Notes: generated by a model not told the origin, from the sequence alone. A stretch of 64,000 bases of DNA from Streptomyces coeruleorubidus (GCF_028885415.1 NZ_CP118527.1:9176001-9240000); one strand, 5' to 3'. Shown: positions 33,858 to 43,918, counted from the first letter of the stretch. Made by a program: numbers and translations.

Positions 33858-35003
33858 ATGGGGAGACAGCGTCCGTTACCGCAGGAGGCGCGCAGCGCCG
33901 CCGAGTTCGTGGCGTGCATGCGACGACTCAAGGAACAGAACAGCCTGACCTACCGTCAGTTGGAGGCGAACGCGGAGCGGCGCGGAGACGTGCTCGCGCG
34001 CAGCACCGTGGCCGACGCGCTGCGCCGGGACTCGCTGCCGCGTGCGGAGGTGGTCGCCGCGTTCGTGCGCGCGTGCGGGAGCGGCGAGGACGTCGACACG
34101 TGGCTGGAGGCCAGAGACCGGCTGGCCGCCGCCGAGCCGTCGCACGCGGAGGACGGATCGGCGCACGGGGACGACAGGGCGATGCGCGGGGACGGTGGTG
34201 CGTCGCACGCGGACGAAGGGCCCTCGACCGCCGACGAAGAGCCGACGCCCGACAGGACACCGGAACACTCCGCCCGGTCAACGGCCGTGAACCCGGTCAT
34301 GGCCACCACCGTGAACCCGGCCGTCGCCCACGCCCCGTTCGCCGGCCGAGTCAGAAACCGGCGAGCTCTCGCCGCCACCGCCGGTGCCGCGCTGCTGCTC
34401 GCCGCTGTGGGGGCCTGGGCGCTGCTGCCCGGCGAGGACGGCGGCAGGGACGCGGCGGCGCGGGCGGCCGGTGCCGCACCACGCCTCGCCTCCACCTCGA
34501 CCACCGACGTCGACGGCCCGGCACCAGGACGATCCAGGATCCGGCCCGCCCTGGCTCCCGAGCTCTGCGTCACCGAGGGCCACGACCGCAAGGGGCGCTA
34601 CCGAAGCCAGGTTGCCGTCCAGCGCCCCTGTGCCGACGCCACACCACCGGACCTCTCACTGGTGTCGGTCGGCAACACGGGCTCGTACTACATCCAGTGG
34701 CGCCACCCGGTGCACGGCGACGGCTGTCTCACCGCACTCGGCAGCGGTCATGTCGTCGAGGGACTGCTCGAACCCTGGCCCTGGGAGAGCTGTTCGGCGG
34801 ACCGCACCAGCCAGCACTTCTTCTTCGAACCTGTCGACGGGTCCAACGGGTCCGAGGGGAACGACTACCGGATACACGTGGTGCACAACGGGATGTGCCT
34901 CGGCGTCCACGGCACCGACGACCGTTCGGCGGGTGCCGAGATCGCCCAGCAGCGTTGCACCGGGGCACGGGACCAGGAGTTCCTGGTGGATGCCGTCGAC
35001 TGA
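33858..35003 (+). CDS. HTH-membrane-lectin (ricin-like) fusion protein
   Basis: A 381-residue single-pass protein. Residues 5-80 (LPQEARSAAEFVACMRRLKE, NSLTYRQLEANAERRGDVLA, TVADALRRDSLPRAEVVAAF) form the cytoplasmic helix-turn-helix of the Streptomyces XRE-like type. Residues 85-155 are an acidic, repeat-like spacer (EDGSAHGDDRAMRGDGGA). One membrane helix follows (ALAATAGAALLLAAVGAWAL). The exported part, about residues 235-381, reads ELCVTEGHDRKGRYRSQVAV, HGDGCLTALGSGHVVEGLLE and YRIHVVHNGMCLGVHGTDDR with QQRCTGARDQEFLVDAVD, a ricin-type beta-trefoil-like module with four Cys. This layout suggests a regulator that senses an outside glycan. Confidence 0.78.
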   Translation: MGRQRPLPQEARSAAEFVACMRRLKEQNSLTYRQLEANAERRGDVLARSTVADALRRDSLPRAEVVAAFVRACGSGEDVDTWLEARDRLAAAEPSHAEDGSAHGDDRAMRGDGGASHADEGPSTADEEPTPDRTPEHSARSTAVNPVMATTVNPAVAHAPFAGRVRNRRALAATAGAALLLAAVGAWALLPGEDGGRDAAARAAGAAPRLASTSTTDVDGPAPGRSRIRPALAPELCVTEGHDRKGRYRSQVAVQRPCADATPPDLSLVSVGNTGSYYIQWRHPVHGDGCLTALGSGHVVEGLLEPWPWESCSADRTSQHFFFEPVDGSNGSEGNDYRIHVVHNGMCLGVHGTDDRSAGAEIAQQRCTGARDQEFLVDAVD

Positions 35004-35034
35004 CTCCGCCCGTCGAGTTGAATGACACAGCCCG

Positions 35035-36036
35035 TCAAACAGTCACCGGCGGTGTCTCCTCCAGAGGGAAATGGCATGCCGCGCCGTGGACTGGCCCCCG
35101 CGGCGGAGGCGCGGGCACCGCCTCGGCGCACAGGTCCCGCACCTGCCGGCACCGCGTCCGGAACCGGCATCCGGACGGCGGGTCGGCCGGTGAGGGGGTC
35201 TCACCCGTGAGCAGGATGCGCTGCCGTGTGCGTCCGCCGCCGGCCACGGGGGAGGGGGCCGCCGACAGCAGCGCCTCCGTGTACGGGTGGCGCGGTCGCT
35301 CGTAGACCTCCTCCGTCGGGCCCGTCTCCACGATCTTGCCCAGGTACATCACGGCGACCCGGTCGGCGAGGTGCCGCACCACGGACAGGTCGTGCGAGAT
35401 GAACACGTAGGACAGTGCCAGCTCGTCCCGCAGGTCGCACAGGAGGTTGAGCACCTGTGCCTGCACCGACAGATCCAGCGCGGAGACGGGTTCGTCGCAG
35501 ACGATCACCTCCGGCTCCAGCGCCAGGGCGCGGGCGATGCCGATCCGCTGCCGCTGTCCTCCGGAGAACTCGTGCGGGTGACGGCTCGCGTCCGACGCGC
35601 GCAGGCCGACCATCTCCAGCAGCTCGGCCACGCGGGCCGCCCGCTTGGAAGCGGGTACGAGGCCGCGGTGGGTCAGCCAGGGCTCGCCGATCAGATCCGC
35701 CGCGCACAGACGGGGGTTGAGCGAACCGAACGGGTCCTGGAACACCATCTGCACCTTCCGGCGCCAGGCGAGCAGCTCCGCACCCGACAACGTGAAGGGG
35801 TCGACTCCCTCGTACCGCACGGTGCCCGCATCGGGCCGCTCCAGCCGCAGGAGGACCCTGGCCAGCGTGGACTTGCCGCACCCGGATTCGCCGACCAGGC
35901 CCAGGGCCTCCCCGCGCGCCAGCGTCAGGTCCACTCCGTCCAGTGCCCGCAGCCGGGTGCCGCCTCGCACGGTCTTGCGGACCGTGAAGCTCTTGGCCAG
36001 GCCGGTGGCCTCCAGCAGTGCCCCGTGCTCAGGCAT
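35035..36036 (-). CDS. Peptide-type ABC importer, ATP-binding subunit (DppF/OppF-like)
   Basis: A 333-residue ATPase of the dipeptide/oligopeptide importer class. The Walker A is [20 protein letters not shown], the Q-loop lies in VQMVFQDPFGSLNPR, the signature is HEFSGGQRQRIGIARALA, and the Walker B is PEVIVCDEPVSALDLSVQAQ. The C-terminal oligopeptide-transporter extension contains PYTEALLSAAP and CRFRTRCRQVRDLCAEAVPA, with the Cys positions of the OppF Fe-S-like site. Its start overlaps the end of the permease-ATPase gene by eight bases, so it is the last gene of the operon. With the other ATPase domain it would make the usual heterodimer. Confidence 0.92.
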   Translation of the reverse strand: MPEHGALLEATGLAKSFTVRKTVRGGTRLRALDGVDLTLARGEALGLVGESGCGKSTLARVLLRLERPDAGTVRYEGVDPFTLSGAELLAWRRKVQMVFQDPFGSLNPRLCAADLIGEPWLTHRGLVPASKRAARVAELLEMVGLRASDASRHPHEFSGGQRQRIGIARALALEPEVIVCDEPVSALDLSVQAQVLNLLCDLRDELALSYVFISHDLSVVRHLADRVAVMYLGKIVETGPTEEVYERPRHPYTEALLSAAPSPVAGGGRTRQRILLTGETPSPADPPSGCRFRTRCRQVRDLCAEAVPAPPPRGPVHGAACHFPLEETPPVTV

Positions 36037-38056
36037 CGGCCAGTTCCTTCCCGAAGTGGCAGGCGGCGGCCCGGCCGGTCCCGGTGCCGGTCAGCGCCGG
36101 ACGGTGGGTGGCACAACGCTCCCGGGCCATGGGACAGCGTGTACGGAAGGCACAGCCGGCCGGCACCGCACCCGGGTCCGGTGGGCTCCCCGGGATGGAG
36201 CTCAGGCGGGAGCCCCGGTGCCGCTCGGCCGGTACCGACGCCAACAGGCCTCGGGTGTAGGGGTGATGGGGCTTGCCGAACACCTCGGCGACCGGCCCGG
36301 TCTCCACCACCGTCCCCGCGTACATGACGGCGACCCGGTCCGCGTGCTCGGCGGCGAGCCCGAGGTCGTGCGTGATGAGGACGAGCGCCGTTTGCTGTTC
36401 GCCGCGCAACTCGCCGAGGAGGTCCATGATCTGTGCCTGCACGGTGACGTCCAGTGCCGTCGTGGGCTCGTCGGCGATCAGGACCCTCGGCCGCAGGGCG
36501 ACCGCCGTCGCGATCAGGAGGCGCTGGCGCATCCCTCCCGAGAACTGGTGCGGGTAGGCGTCCGCCCGGGAGCGGGCCTCCGAAATGCCCACGCGTTCCA
36601 TCAGCTCCACCGCCCTGGCCTTCGCCGCGCGCCGGGACAGGCCCTCGTGGATGCGGAACGGTTCGGCGAGCTGGGTGCCGACCGTGAGGACGGGGTTGAG
36701 CGCGCTGAGCGCGTCCTGGAAGACCATGGCCACACCCGGGCCGGTCAGCCGGCGTCTGGCCCGTGCTCCGAGCCCGAGCAGGTCCTCGCCGTCGAGGCGC
36801 ACCTGCCCGCCCATCACCTCCGCGACCGGGTCGAGCAGGCCGGCGACGGCGTGTGCGGTCATGCTCTTGCCGCAACCCGACTCGCCCAGCAGCGCCAGCG
36901 TCTCGCCCGACCGCACGGAGAAGCCGACCCGGCGGACGACGTGGACGGGTCCGGCCGGGGTGTGGACGTCGACGGACAGGCCGTCCACGACCAGGACGTC
37001 GGCCGCCGTGGCCCGTTCGGTGCCGGTGGGACGGCTGCCGCCGGGAGCGGCGGCCGGGTCCGGATCGGAGACGGCACCGCCACGAGGTGCCGGGCCCGCG
37101 CCCGCCCCGCGCGACCACCGGGAACGCCGGCCACTGCGCCGGACCCCCTCCCGCCACCGCTGCCCCGGGTCGGTCGTCATCCGGGCCCAGGACGCGAGAA
37201 CGGTCGCCGAGACGGTCGTGAGGACGATCGCGAGCCCCGGGAAGAGCGCGATCCACCACGCGCTCTGCAACTCCTGCCGCCCCTGGGCCACCATCAACCC
37301 CCAGCTGACGTCCGGCGGTTGGATGCCGATGCCCAGGAAGCTCAGCGACGACTCGGCCAGCATCACGAAGCAGAAGTCGAGCGCGGCGACGGTGAGCAGC
37401 GTCGGCAGCACACTCGGCGCGACATGCCGCCGGATGGCCGCCCAGCTGCCCGTGCCGAACGTACGGGCCGCGTCCACGAACAGCCGGCTGCGCAACTCCG
37501 CCGCCTCGGCCCGGGCCGTGCGCAGATACACCGGGATCCGGGCGACGGCCAGCACCAGCACGATGCTCGCCGCACTCGGCGAGAAGACGTACAGCACCAC
37601 CACGGCCAGCAGCAGGGAGGGGAAGCTGAGGATCACGTCGGCCACCCGCAGCGACACGTTCTCGCGCCAACCGCCGTGATACCCCGCCCACATGCCCCAC
37701 ACCGAGCCGACGACCAGCGAGCACAGCACGGCCGGCACGGCCACGGCCAGTGTCGTCCCGGCCGCGGTCAGCAGCCGCGCGGCGACGGGCCGGCCGAGGG
37801 AGTCGCTGCCGAGGACGAAGGCCCAGCCGTGGTCGAGACCGAAGGGAGGCCGGCCCGGGGCGCGCAGGTTCTGACGGGTCGCCAGATCCCCGGCCAGCAG
37901 CGGCCCCAGGACGGCGCACAGCGCGACCAGTACCAGGACGAGGGCCGCCGCGCAGGCGAACCGGTCCCGGAGCAGCAGGGCGAACCACCGGCGCCGGACG
38001 GTCGTACCGCCCGCCTCGGATGTGGCTTTCTGAAGCATGTCCCGTCCTTGGCTCAT
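36029..38056 (-). CDS. Fused ABC permease-ATPase (DppC-DppD fusion)
   Basis: A single 675-residue chain holding a DppC-like permease (about residues 20-310) and a DppD-like ATPase (about 345-665). The permease has the N-terminal helix [35 protein letters not shown] and the EAA-type loop region near [20 protein letters not shown]. The ATPase has [57 protein letters not shown] and [20 protein letters not shown], and it ends with the [15 protein letters not shown] extension. A linker of about 30 Arg/Gly/Pro-rich residues joins the domains. Such fusions recur in Streptomyces. ATG 38056 overlaps the permease stop (ATGA). Confidence 0.93.
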   Translation of the reverse strand: MSQGRDMLQKATSEAGGTTVRRRWFALLLRDRFACAAALVLVLVALCAVLGPLLAGDLATRQNLRAPGRPPFGLDHGWAFVLGSDSLGRPVAARLLTAAGTTLAVAVPAVLCSLVVGSVWGMWAGYHGGWRENVSLRVADVILSFPSLLLAVVVLYVFSPSAASIVLVLAVARIPVYLRTARAEAAELRSRLFVDAARTFGTGSWAAIRRHVAPSVLPTLLTVAALDFCFVMLAESSLSFLGIGIQPPDVSWGLMVAQGRQELQSAWWIALFPGLAIVLTTVSATVLASWARMTTDPGQRWREGVRRSGRRSRWSRGAGAGPAPRGGAVSDPDPAAAPGGSRPTGTERATAADVLVVDGLSVDVHTPAGPVHVVRRVGFSVRSGETLALLGESGCGKSMTAHAVAGLLDPVAEVMGGQVRLDGEDLLGLGARARRRLTGPGVAMVFQDALSALNPVLTVGTQLAEPFRIHEGLSRRAAKARAVELMERVGISEARSRADAYPHQFSGGMRQRLLIATAVALRPRVLIADEPTTALDVTVQAQIMDLLGELRGEQQTALVLITHDLGLAAEHADRVAVMYAGTVVETGPVAEVFGKPHHPYTRGLLASVPAERHRGSRLSSIPGSPPDPGAVPAGCAFRTRCPMARERCATHRPALTGTGTGRAAACHFGKELADA

Positions 38057-38979
38057 ACCGCCGCCCGCTGCCGTACCCGCGGGTCGAGAAGCGCGTGGCT
38101 GAGGTCCACCAGGATGTTGAGGGCGAAGATCGCCAGAGCGGTCAGGAGCACCGCCGCCTGAAGAACCGCGAAGTCGCGCTGGAGCACCGAGTCGATCATG
38201 AGCTTGCCGATGCCGGGCCAGCCGAAGATCGTCTCGACGACGACGGCGCCGTTGACCAGCCCCACGGCCAGATCGCCCGCGACGGTCAGCGCCGGTGCCG
38301 CCGCGTTGCGCAGGGCGTGCCCGAAGACCACCCGGGGCTCGGAGGCCCCCTTGGCGCGGGCCACCTTCACGTACGGGGCGGACAGCGCGGAGCCCATGGC
38401 GCCCCGCACCACCTGCACCAGCACGCCGAACGGGCGGATCAGCAGCGTGGCCACGGGCAGCACCCACGCCGCCGCGCCGCTCGTGCCGGAGGTGGGCAGC
38501 CAGCCCAGCGTGACCGCGAAGACCAGCACGCCCATGATGGCGATCCAGAAGTCGGGGACGCTGGCCGCCGTGGAGGACAGGAAGCTCGCGATCCGGTCGG
38601 TCGCCGAGTTCGGTCGGTAGGCCGCGAGGCTGCCGATGACCACGGCGCCCACGACGGCGAGCAGCATCGTCCAGCCGGCGAGTTGGAGGGTGGCGGGGAA
38701 GGCCCGCAGGACGGCCTCGGCGGCCGGCTGGGCGGTGCGCAGCGACTCGCCGAAGTCGAGGTGGGCGACCTGGGCGAGATAGTCGCCGAACTGGCTGATC
38801 AGCGGGTCGTCCAGGCCGTTGCGGGCGGCGAACTCGGCCCGCATCTCGGGCGTCGCGCTCAGCGGCAGATACAGGTTGGCGGGGTCGCCGGTGAGGCGGG
38901 CCAGGAAGAACACGCCGAGGACCACCACGAGCAGCGGGACGACGCTGGAGACCGCGCGGCGGCGCAGCAGGGTCAGCAC
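38053..38979 (-). CDS. Peptide-type ABC importer, permease (DppB-like)
   Basis: A 308-residue inner-membrane permease with six predicted helices. VVPLLVVVLGVFFLARLTGD is the first helix. The conserved loop after it carries PANLYLPLSATPEMRAEFAA. The EAA-type coupling loop is YVKVARAKGASEPRVVFGHA. GLVNGAVVVETIFGWPGIGK is a hallmark near residue 255, and DLSHALLDPRVRQ ends the chain. It starts 14 bases after the binding-protein stop and overlaps the fused permease-ATPase gene, so it is the second gene of the operon. Confidence 0.93.
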   Translation of the reverse strand: MLTLLRRRAVSSVVPLLVVVLGVFFLARLTGDPANLYLPLSATPEMRAEFAARNGLDDPLISQFGDYLAQVAHLDFGESLRTAQPAAEAVLRAFPATLQLAGWTMLLAVVGAVVIGSLAAYRPNSATDRIASFLSSTAASVPDFWIAIMGVLVFAVTLGWLPTSGTSGAAAWVLPVATLLIRPFGVLVQVVRGAMGSALSAPYVKVARAKGASEPRVVFGHALRNAAAPALTVAGDLAVGLVNGAVVVETIFGWPGIGKLMIDSVLQRDFAVLQAAVLLTALAIFALNILVDLSHALLDPRVRQRAAV

Positions 38980-38992
38980 GTGACGTCCTCCC

Positions 38993-40531
38993 TCAGTCCG
39001 CGCGCCGCATGTCGGCGAGCCGCATCTCGTCGTTGGTGGCCGGGTCGGGCTCGTAGCGGACCTTGGGGGAGAGGGCCAGCAGGCCGGTCATGTTGGCCAT
39101 GACGGCGTCCCGTACGACCTTGTCGTTCTGGTGGGCGAACGCGTCCGCGAACGCCTGCTGCCGTTTCCCGCCCGAGGCGAGCTCGGCCCGTTCGATGAGC
39201 GTGTCGAGCGCGTCGGTGCCGTAGCTGCTCTGGGCGCCCTCGCTGCCGTAGATCTGCCCCATCGTGAACGCGGCGTCCCCCGCCTGGTTGCCGTGCTGCG
39301 CCTGGAGCAGGGTGGGGCCGGTGTCGGCGGGGAAGGGGCGCAGCAGGTACTCCAGCCAGGCGTTGACGTCGAGCATCTTGATCCTGACCTTCAGCCCGGC
39401 CTTGATCAGGCCGTCCTGGACGACCTCCATCGCCTCGGCGGCCTTCGGGTAGATGCCGTTGCGGCCGATGATGGTGAGCGTGGTGTCGGTCCGTACTCCG
39501 TCGGCGCGGGCCTCGGCGACGAGTTCCCGGGCGCGGTCCGGGTCGTAGGGCCACGGCCGGAGGCGCGGGTTGTGGCCGGTGACGCCCTTGGCCACGAGTT
39601 GGCCGGTGGGCCGGCCGGCGAAGACCGCCGTGACCAGACCCTCCCGGTCGATGGCGTAGTTGACGGCCTGCCGGATCCGGATGTCGTCCAGGGGCGGCTT
39701 GGTGGCGTCCATCCGCAGGTACGAGACCTCATTGGTGGTGAACTCGACGGCCCGGTCGCCCGCCCCGTCCTCCGGCGCGAGCCCGATCGCGACATCCGCC
39801 TCGTTGTTCGTCACCATCGCCGCGCGCACACTGCCCTCGGCGCGCCAGACATAGGTGGCGGCGGCGAAGTCGGGGGTCTGGCCCCAGTAGCCGGGGAAGC
39901 GCTTGAGCCGCAGGTACCGGCCCTGGTTCCAGTCGTCGATCCGGTAGGGCCCCGTGCCGACCGGCTCGCGCACGCGGGAGTCGGGGTCGGTGCTCGTCGG
40001 CACGATCTCGACGAAGGACAGGCGCAGCGGCAGGATCGGGTCGGGCTTCGCCGTGGTGATGCGGAGCGTGGTGTCGTCGACGGGCGTGGCGGTGAACTCG
40101 CTGTCCGCGAAGATGTAGCCGTCGACGTTGCAGTCGATCCCCGAGTCCGTGGCGCGCTTGACGGAGAACGCGGCCGCGGCCGCCGTGAACGGCGAACCGT
40201 CGTGGAAGGTGACACCCCTGCGGAGGGTGAAGGTCCACGAAGTGGCCGAATCGCGGGTCCACTTGGTGGCGAGGGCGGGTTCCAGGCGTCCGGTGGACGG
40301 TTCGCGCTCGGTGAGCGCCTCCGTGATGTTGGCGCGTGTCACCCGGCCCGTCGCGGTCAGCGAGGCGTCACAGGGTTCGAGCGTCGGCGGTTCCTCGGGC
40401 AGGACGACGCGCAGGGCGTCCGGGCCGCCGCCGATGGGGTCGGCACCGGCCACCGAGCAGCCGGAGGCGGCGAGCAGGACGGCGAGGGACGCGACGATCG
40501 GACGACTGCGGGATAAGCCTGAACCGGTCAC
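38993..40531 (-). CDS. Peptide-type ABC importer, family-5 substrate-binding lipoprotein
   Basis: A 512-residue extracellular lipoprotein of solute-binding family 5, which brings oligopeptides, nickel complexes or oligosaccharides to the permease. GTG 40531 is preceded by GGAGGCGCA, giving a signal peptide with lipobox LAASGC. Then LRVVLPEEPPTLEPCDASLT begins the mature fold, LRRGVTFHDGSPFTAAAAAF is the most conserved family motif, and VGTGPYRIDDWNQGRYLRLK and DIRIRQAVNYAIDREGLVTA follow. An in-frame ATG at 40558 lacks a ribosome binding site. It is the first gene of the operon and divergent from the GH30 galactanase, which favours galacto-oligosaccharides as the cargo (inference). Confidence 0.9.
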   Translation of the reverse strand: MTGSGLSRSRPIVASLAVLLAASGCSVAGADPIGGGPDALRVVLPEEPPTLEPCDASLTATGRVTRANITEALTEREPSTGRLEPALATKWTRDSATSWTFTLRRGVTFHDGSPFTAAAAAFSVKRATDSGIDCNVDGYIFADSEFTATPVDDTTLRITTAKPDPILPLRLSFVEIVPTSTDPDSRVREPVGTGPYRIDDWNQGRYLRLKRFPGYWGQTPDFAAATYVWRAEGSVRAAMVTNNEADVAIGLAPEDGAGDRAVEFTTNEVSYLRMDATKPPLDDIRIRQAVNYAIDREGLVTAVFAGRPTGQLVAKGVTGHNPRLRPWPYDPDRARELVAEARADGVRTDTTLTIIGRNGIYPKAAEAMEVVQDGLIKAGLKVRIKMLDVNAWLEYLLRPFPADTGPTLLQAQHGNQAGDAAFTMGQIYGSEGAQSSYGTDALDTLIERAELASGGKRQQAFADAFAHQNDKVVRDAVMANMTGLLALSPKVRYEPDPATNDEMRLADMRRAD

Positions 40532-40558
40532 TGCGCCTCCGCGTTCACTCGCGTACAC

Positions 40559-40747
40559 AACAGAGAACGTCGTTTAGATATGTGGACGATCGTGGGCGAT
40601 CATTATTGGACCGGCGAGGTGGAGCGCGTCAAGGGGTGTGCGCCGGTTCCCAACTCGTCGCACCTCTTGACGTGTTGATTGCCGTCCTAAAACATTCGGG
40701 AAGCTCGATTGGTTCTGCGCGGTTCTGTTCGCTCTCGAAGGGAATTC
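40559..40747. promoter_or_regulatory. Divergent promoter region of the importer operon and galactanase
   Basis: On the minus strand TTGACG (bases 40632-40627) is followed after about 19 bases by AATAAT, a plausible promoter for the importer. On the plus strand TTGACG at 40667-40672 faces the galactanase with a less clear minus-10. The 30 bases around 40,585 contain the repeated word CGATC (GACGATCGTGGGCGATCAT), a possible operator. None of this is proven. Confidence 0.4.
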
Positions 40748-43700
40748 ATGTCCAGCAGACATCGCCTCGCCCGGGCACTGGCGGCCGGCGTCCCCCTGGT
40801 TCTCGGCGCGGGACTCGTGACCGCACCCCCTGCCGCTGCCGCCGAACCGCCCGGCAGCGCGGTCACGGTACGGATCGACCCGTCCTACCGGCAGCAGGAG
40901 TTCGAGGGGTGGGGGACGAGCCTCGTCTGGTTCGCCAACATCACCGGCCGCTACCCGGAACCCATCCGGCAGAAGCTCGCAGACATGCTGTTCGGCGAGG
41001 ACGGCCTCCGCCTCAACATCGCGCGCTACAACATCGGCGGCGGCAACGCCCCGGACGTCCGCAAGGACTACATGAAGACCGGCGCGACGATGGACGGCTT
41101 CTGGAAGGCCCCCGAGGGCACCACCAGGGAGGACACCGACTGGTGGAACCCCGACAACCCCGACCACTGGGACTGGTCCGCCGACCCGGGCCAGCGCTGG
41201 TGGATGGACCGCGTCAAGAAGAAGGTGACCCGCTGGGAGGCGTTCAGCAACTCCCCGCCCTGGTTCCAGACCGTCAGCGGCTACGTCTCGGGCGGCTTCG
41301 ACGCCAACACCGACCAGATACGTGCCGACCGCGTCGACGACTTCGCCACCTACCTGGTCAAGGTGACCGAGCAGCTGGAGAAGAAGCACCGCATCAAGTT
41401 CGACACCATCGCCCCGCTCAACGAGCCCAACACCAACTACTGGGGCACCCAGATCGGCCCCGACGGACAGCCCACCGGCGGCCGCCAGGAGGGCGCGCAC
41501 GCCGGCCCGGAGCTCCAGCAGAAGGTCGTCCTGGCCCTGCACCGCGCACTGGAGAAGGCGAGAACCCGCGCGACGATCTCCGCGATGGACGAGACGAACC
41601 CGAGCACCTTCGTGCGCAACTGGAACGCCTACGACGGCTCCGCCCGCGCCGCCGTCGACCAGCTCAACGTGCACACGTACGGCACCGGCATGCGCACCAG
41701 CGCCCGGGACAGCGCCAAGGCCGCGGACAAGCCGTTCTGGATGAGCGAGGTCGAGGGCACCTGGGGGACCGGCACCGACTTCACCGGCATGGAACCGGGG
41801 CTCGGCATCGCCACCCGGGTCGTCGAGGACATCCGTGAACTGGAGCCGTCCGCCTGGGTGTTGTGGCAGCCCGTCGAGGACTCCATCCCCCAGGCGGCGG
41901 CCGGCAAGAACTGGGGCAGCATCCACATCCCGTTCAACTGCACCGCGAAGGACACCCTGGAGACCTGCCCGATCAAGGCCAACACCAAGTTCCACACCCT
42001 GCGCAACTTCACCCACCACATCCGGCCCGGCGACCACTTCGTCAAGGCCGACGACCCCTCCAGCGTCGCCGCCGTACGCAAGTCCGGCCGCGGGGCCACC
42101 GTCGTGCACGTCAACAGCGGCACGACCCCACGCGCCGTCACCCTGGACCTCTCGCGGTTCAAGCGTGTCGCCCCCGGCGCCACCGTCACACCCGTGGTGA
42201 CCAGCACCGGCGGAGCGCTCGTCCGCGGCACCGCGGTGAAGGTGAAGGACGACTCCGCCACGGTGACCGTCCCGGCGAAGTCGGTCACCACCCTCCTCGT
42301 CGACGGCGTGTCCGGCACCGCCGAGGACGCCGCGCTCGTCCAGCCCGGCCACGTCTACCGACTCCAGGGAGCGCAGAGCGGCAAGTCCCTCGCCCCGTCC
42401 ACCGACGGCGACGGCGTCGTGGTCCGTACGGCGAACCCGGCTGCCAAGTCCCAGCTGTGGTCCGTGAAACAGCTGACCCGTGGCGAAGGCAACCGTGAGC
42501 GCTACGCCCTCGTGAACGCCGAGACGGGCAGGCGCCTCGCCGTACGCGACAACGAGGCCGTTCTGGAAGACGCCGACACCTCGGCCGGGCAGTGGATCAT
42601 GTCGACCACCGGGGACGGCACCTGGACCTTCGTCAACGCCGCCACGGGTCGGCTGCTCGACGTCGTCGGACAGTCGACGGCGGACGGCGCCCGCGTGTCG
42701 GCCCTCCTCCCGACCTCCAACGCGAGCCAGCGCTGGGCCGTGACCGACGAGACGGTGCTGCGCACCCAGCCGGCCAAGGCGTTCACCGTCCCCGGCCGCG
42801 TACCCGAATTGCCCGGCACCGTGACACCCGTCTTCCGGGACGGCGCACGGGGCGCCCTCCCCGTGCGGTGGACGCTGCCCTCCGAGGCACGCTGGAGCAA
42901 GCCCGGAACGGTACGGGTGAAGGGCAGGGCGACCGACGCCCTCGGACGGACCGTCCGCGCCGAGGCGGTCGTCACCGTGGACACCATCGCCTCCACCCTC
43001 CCGGCCCGCGCCAAGACCTACACCGCCGGACGGCCCGGCCTGCCCGCCACCGTCACCGGCGTCGGACGGCACGGCGGAACCGCCGAGCTCCCCGTCACCT
43101 GGGACCCCGCACCCGGCGGCGCGTTCGACGACGCCGGAGTGGTGACCCTGCGCGGCACCGCCCACGTCCCCGGCGGCGCCGAGGCGGCGGCGACCGTACG
43201 CGTCCAGGTCACCGCACCCCGGGAGCAGAACGCCGCGCCCGACGAGGGCGTGACGGTCGGCGCGACCTACACCGAGAGCGGGTACTCCGCCGAGGGCCTG
43301 CGCAACGGAAACACGTCCGAGAAGGCCTGGTCGAACTGGAGGTCCGGCACCAAGAACCCGTCCGACACCATCACCTTCACCCTGCCCGAGGCACGCGATC
43401 TGACCCGGGTCGTGACCCACTTCCACCGCGACGGCACCAACGTCAGCTTCGCGGAGTCCCTCAAGGTGCAGGTGCGCGGGTCCGACGGCACCTGGACCGA
43501 CGCGAGCGAAACCGTGCCCGTCGGCACCGAGGGCACGCCCGTCGCCGACGTCCCGGTGCGCACCTCCGGCCCGGTGACCGGGGTACGCGTGGTCATGACG
43601 GCCCGCCCGGGCGGCTACATCACCCTCGGTGAGATCGAGCTCTTCGCCCGGACACCCGGCGCATCCTCGGACGCCGCCGCCGCGTCGATCGAGGTGGACG

Positions 43701-43909
43701 GCGTGGCGATCGGCGGCTTCGACCCGGACCGGACCGGCTACCGGGTGACCACCGACCGCCCGGACCGGGCGAAGGTCACCGCCACACCGCGCGACCCGTA
43801 CGCGCGCGTGACCGTCCGCGAGGAGACATCACGCGTGGCCGTCGTGACCGTGAGCAGCGAGGACGGCTCGAAGACACGGCAGTACAGGATCGAGCTGACC
43901 CGCTCCTGA
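40748..43909 (+). CDS. Secreted multidomain GH30 endo-beta-1,6-galactanase-like enzyme
   Basis: A 1053-residue secreted enzyme. Residues 1-33 are a signal peptide (LAAGVPLVLGAGLVTAPPAA). GH30 covers about 35-510: QEFEGWGTSLVWFANITGRY, RYNIGGGNAP, acid/base Glu in APLNEPNTNYWG (about 226) and nucleophile Glu in FWMSEVEGTWG (about 334), with the beta-sandwich that ends near LDLSRF. A ricin-type lectin lies at about 535-675 (YRLQGAQSGKSLAPSTDGDG). Two bacterial Ig-like modules follow at 685-850 (VRWTLPSEARWSKPGTVRVK and ELPVTWDPAPGGAFDDAG). A galactose-binding discoidin-like module is at 855-975, and a cadherin-like end follows. ATG 40748 follows GAAGGGAATTC. The likely substrate is beta-1,6-galactan or arabinogalactan side chains. 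Confidence 0.88.
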   Translation: MSSRHRLARALAAGVPLVLGAGLVTAPPAAAAEPPGSAVTVRIDPSYRQQEFEGWGTSLVWFANITGRYPEPIRQKLADMLFGEDGLRLNIARYNIGGGNAPDVRKDYMKTGATMDGFWKAPEGTTREDTDWWNPDNPDHWDWSADPGQRWWMDRVKKKVTRWEAFSNSPPWFQTVSGYVSGGFDANTDQIRADRVDDFATYLVKVTEQLEKKHRIKFDTIAPLNEPNTNYWGTQIGPDGQPTGGRQEGAHAGPELQQKVVLALHRALEKARTRATISAMDETNPSTFVRNWNAYDGSARAAVDQLNVHTYGTGMRTSARDSAKAADKPFWMSEVEGTWGTGTDFTGMEPGLGIATRVVEDIRELEPSAWVLWQPVEDSIPQAAAGKNWGSIHIPFNCTAKDTLETCPIKANTKFHTLRNFTHHIRPGDHFVKADDPSSVAAVRKSGRGATVVHVNSGTTPRAVTLDLSRFKRVAPGATVTPVVTSTGGALVRGTAVKVKDDSATVTVPAKSVTTLLVDGVSGTAEDAALVQPGHVYRLQGAQSGKSLAPSTDGDGVVVRTANPAAKSQLWSVKQLTRGEGNRERYALVNAETGRRLAVRDNEAVLEDADTSAGQWIMSTTGDGTWTFVNAATGRLLDVVGQSTADGARVSALLPTSNASQRWAVTDETVLRTQPAKAFTVPGRVPELPGTVTPVFRDGARGALPVRWTLPSEARWSKPGTVRVKGRATDALGRTVRAEAVVTVDTIASTLPARAKTYTAGRPGLPATVTGVGRHGGTAELPVTWDPAPGGAFDDAGVVTLRGTAHVPGGAEAAATVRVQVTAPREQNAAPDEGVTVGATYTESGYSAEGLRNGNTSEKAWSNWRSGTKNPSDTITFTLPEARDLTRVVTHFHRDGTNVSFAESLKVQVRGSDGTWTDASETVPVGTEGTPVADVPVRTSGPVTGVRVVMTARPGGYITLGEIELFARTPGASSDAAAASIEVDGVAIGGFDPDRTGYRVTTDRPDRAKVTATPRDPYARVTVREETSRVAVVTVSSEDGSKTRQYRIELTRS

Positions 43910-43918
43910 CGCATGGGA

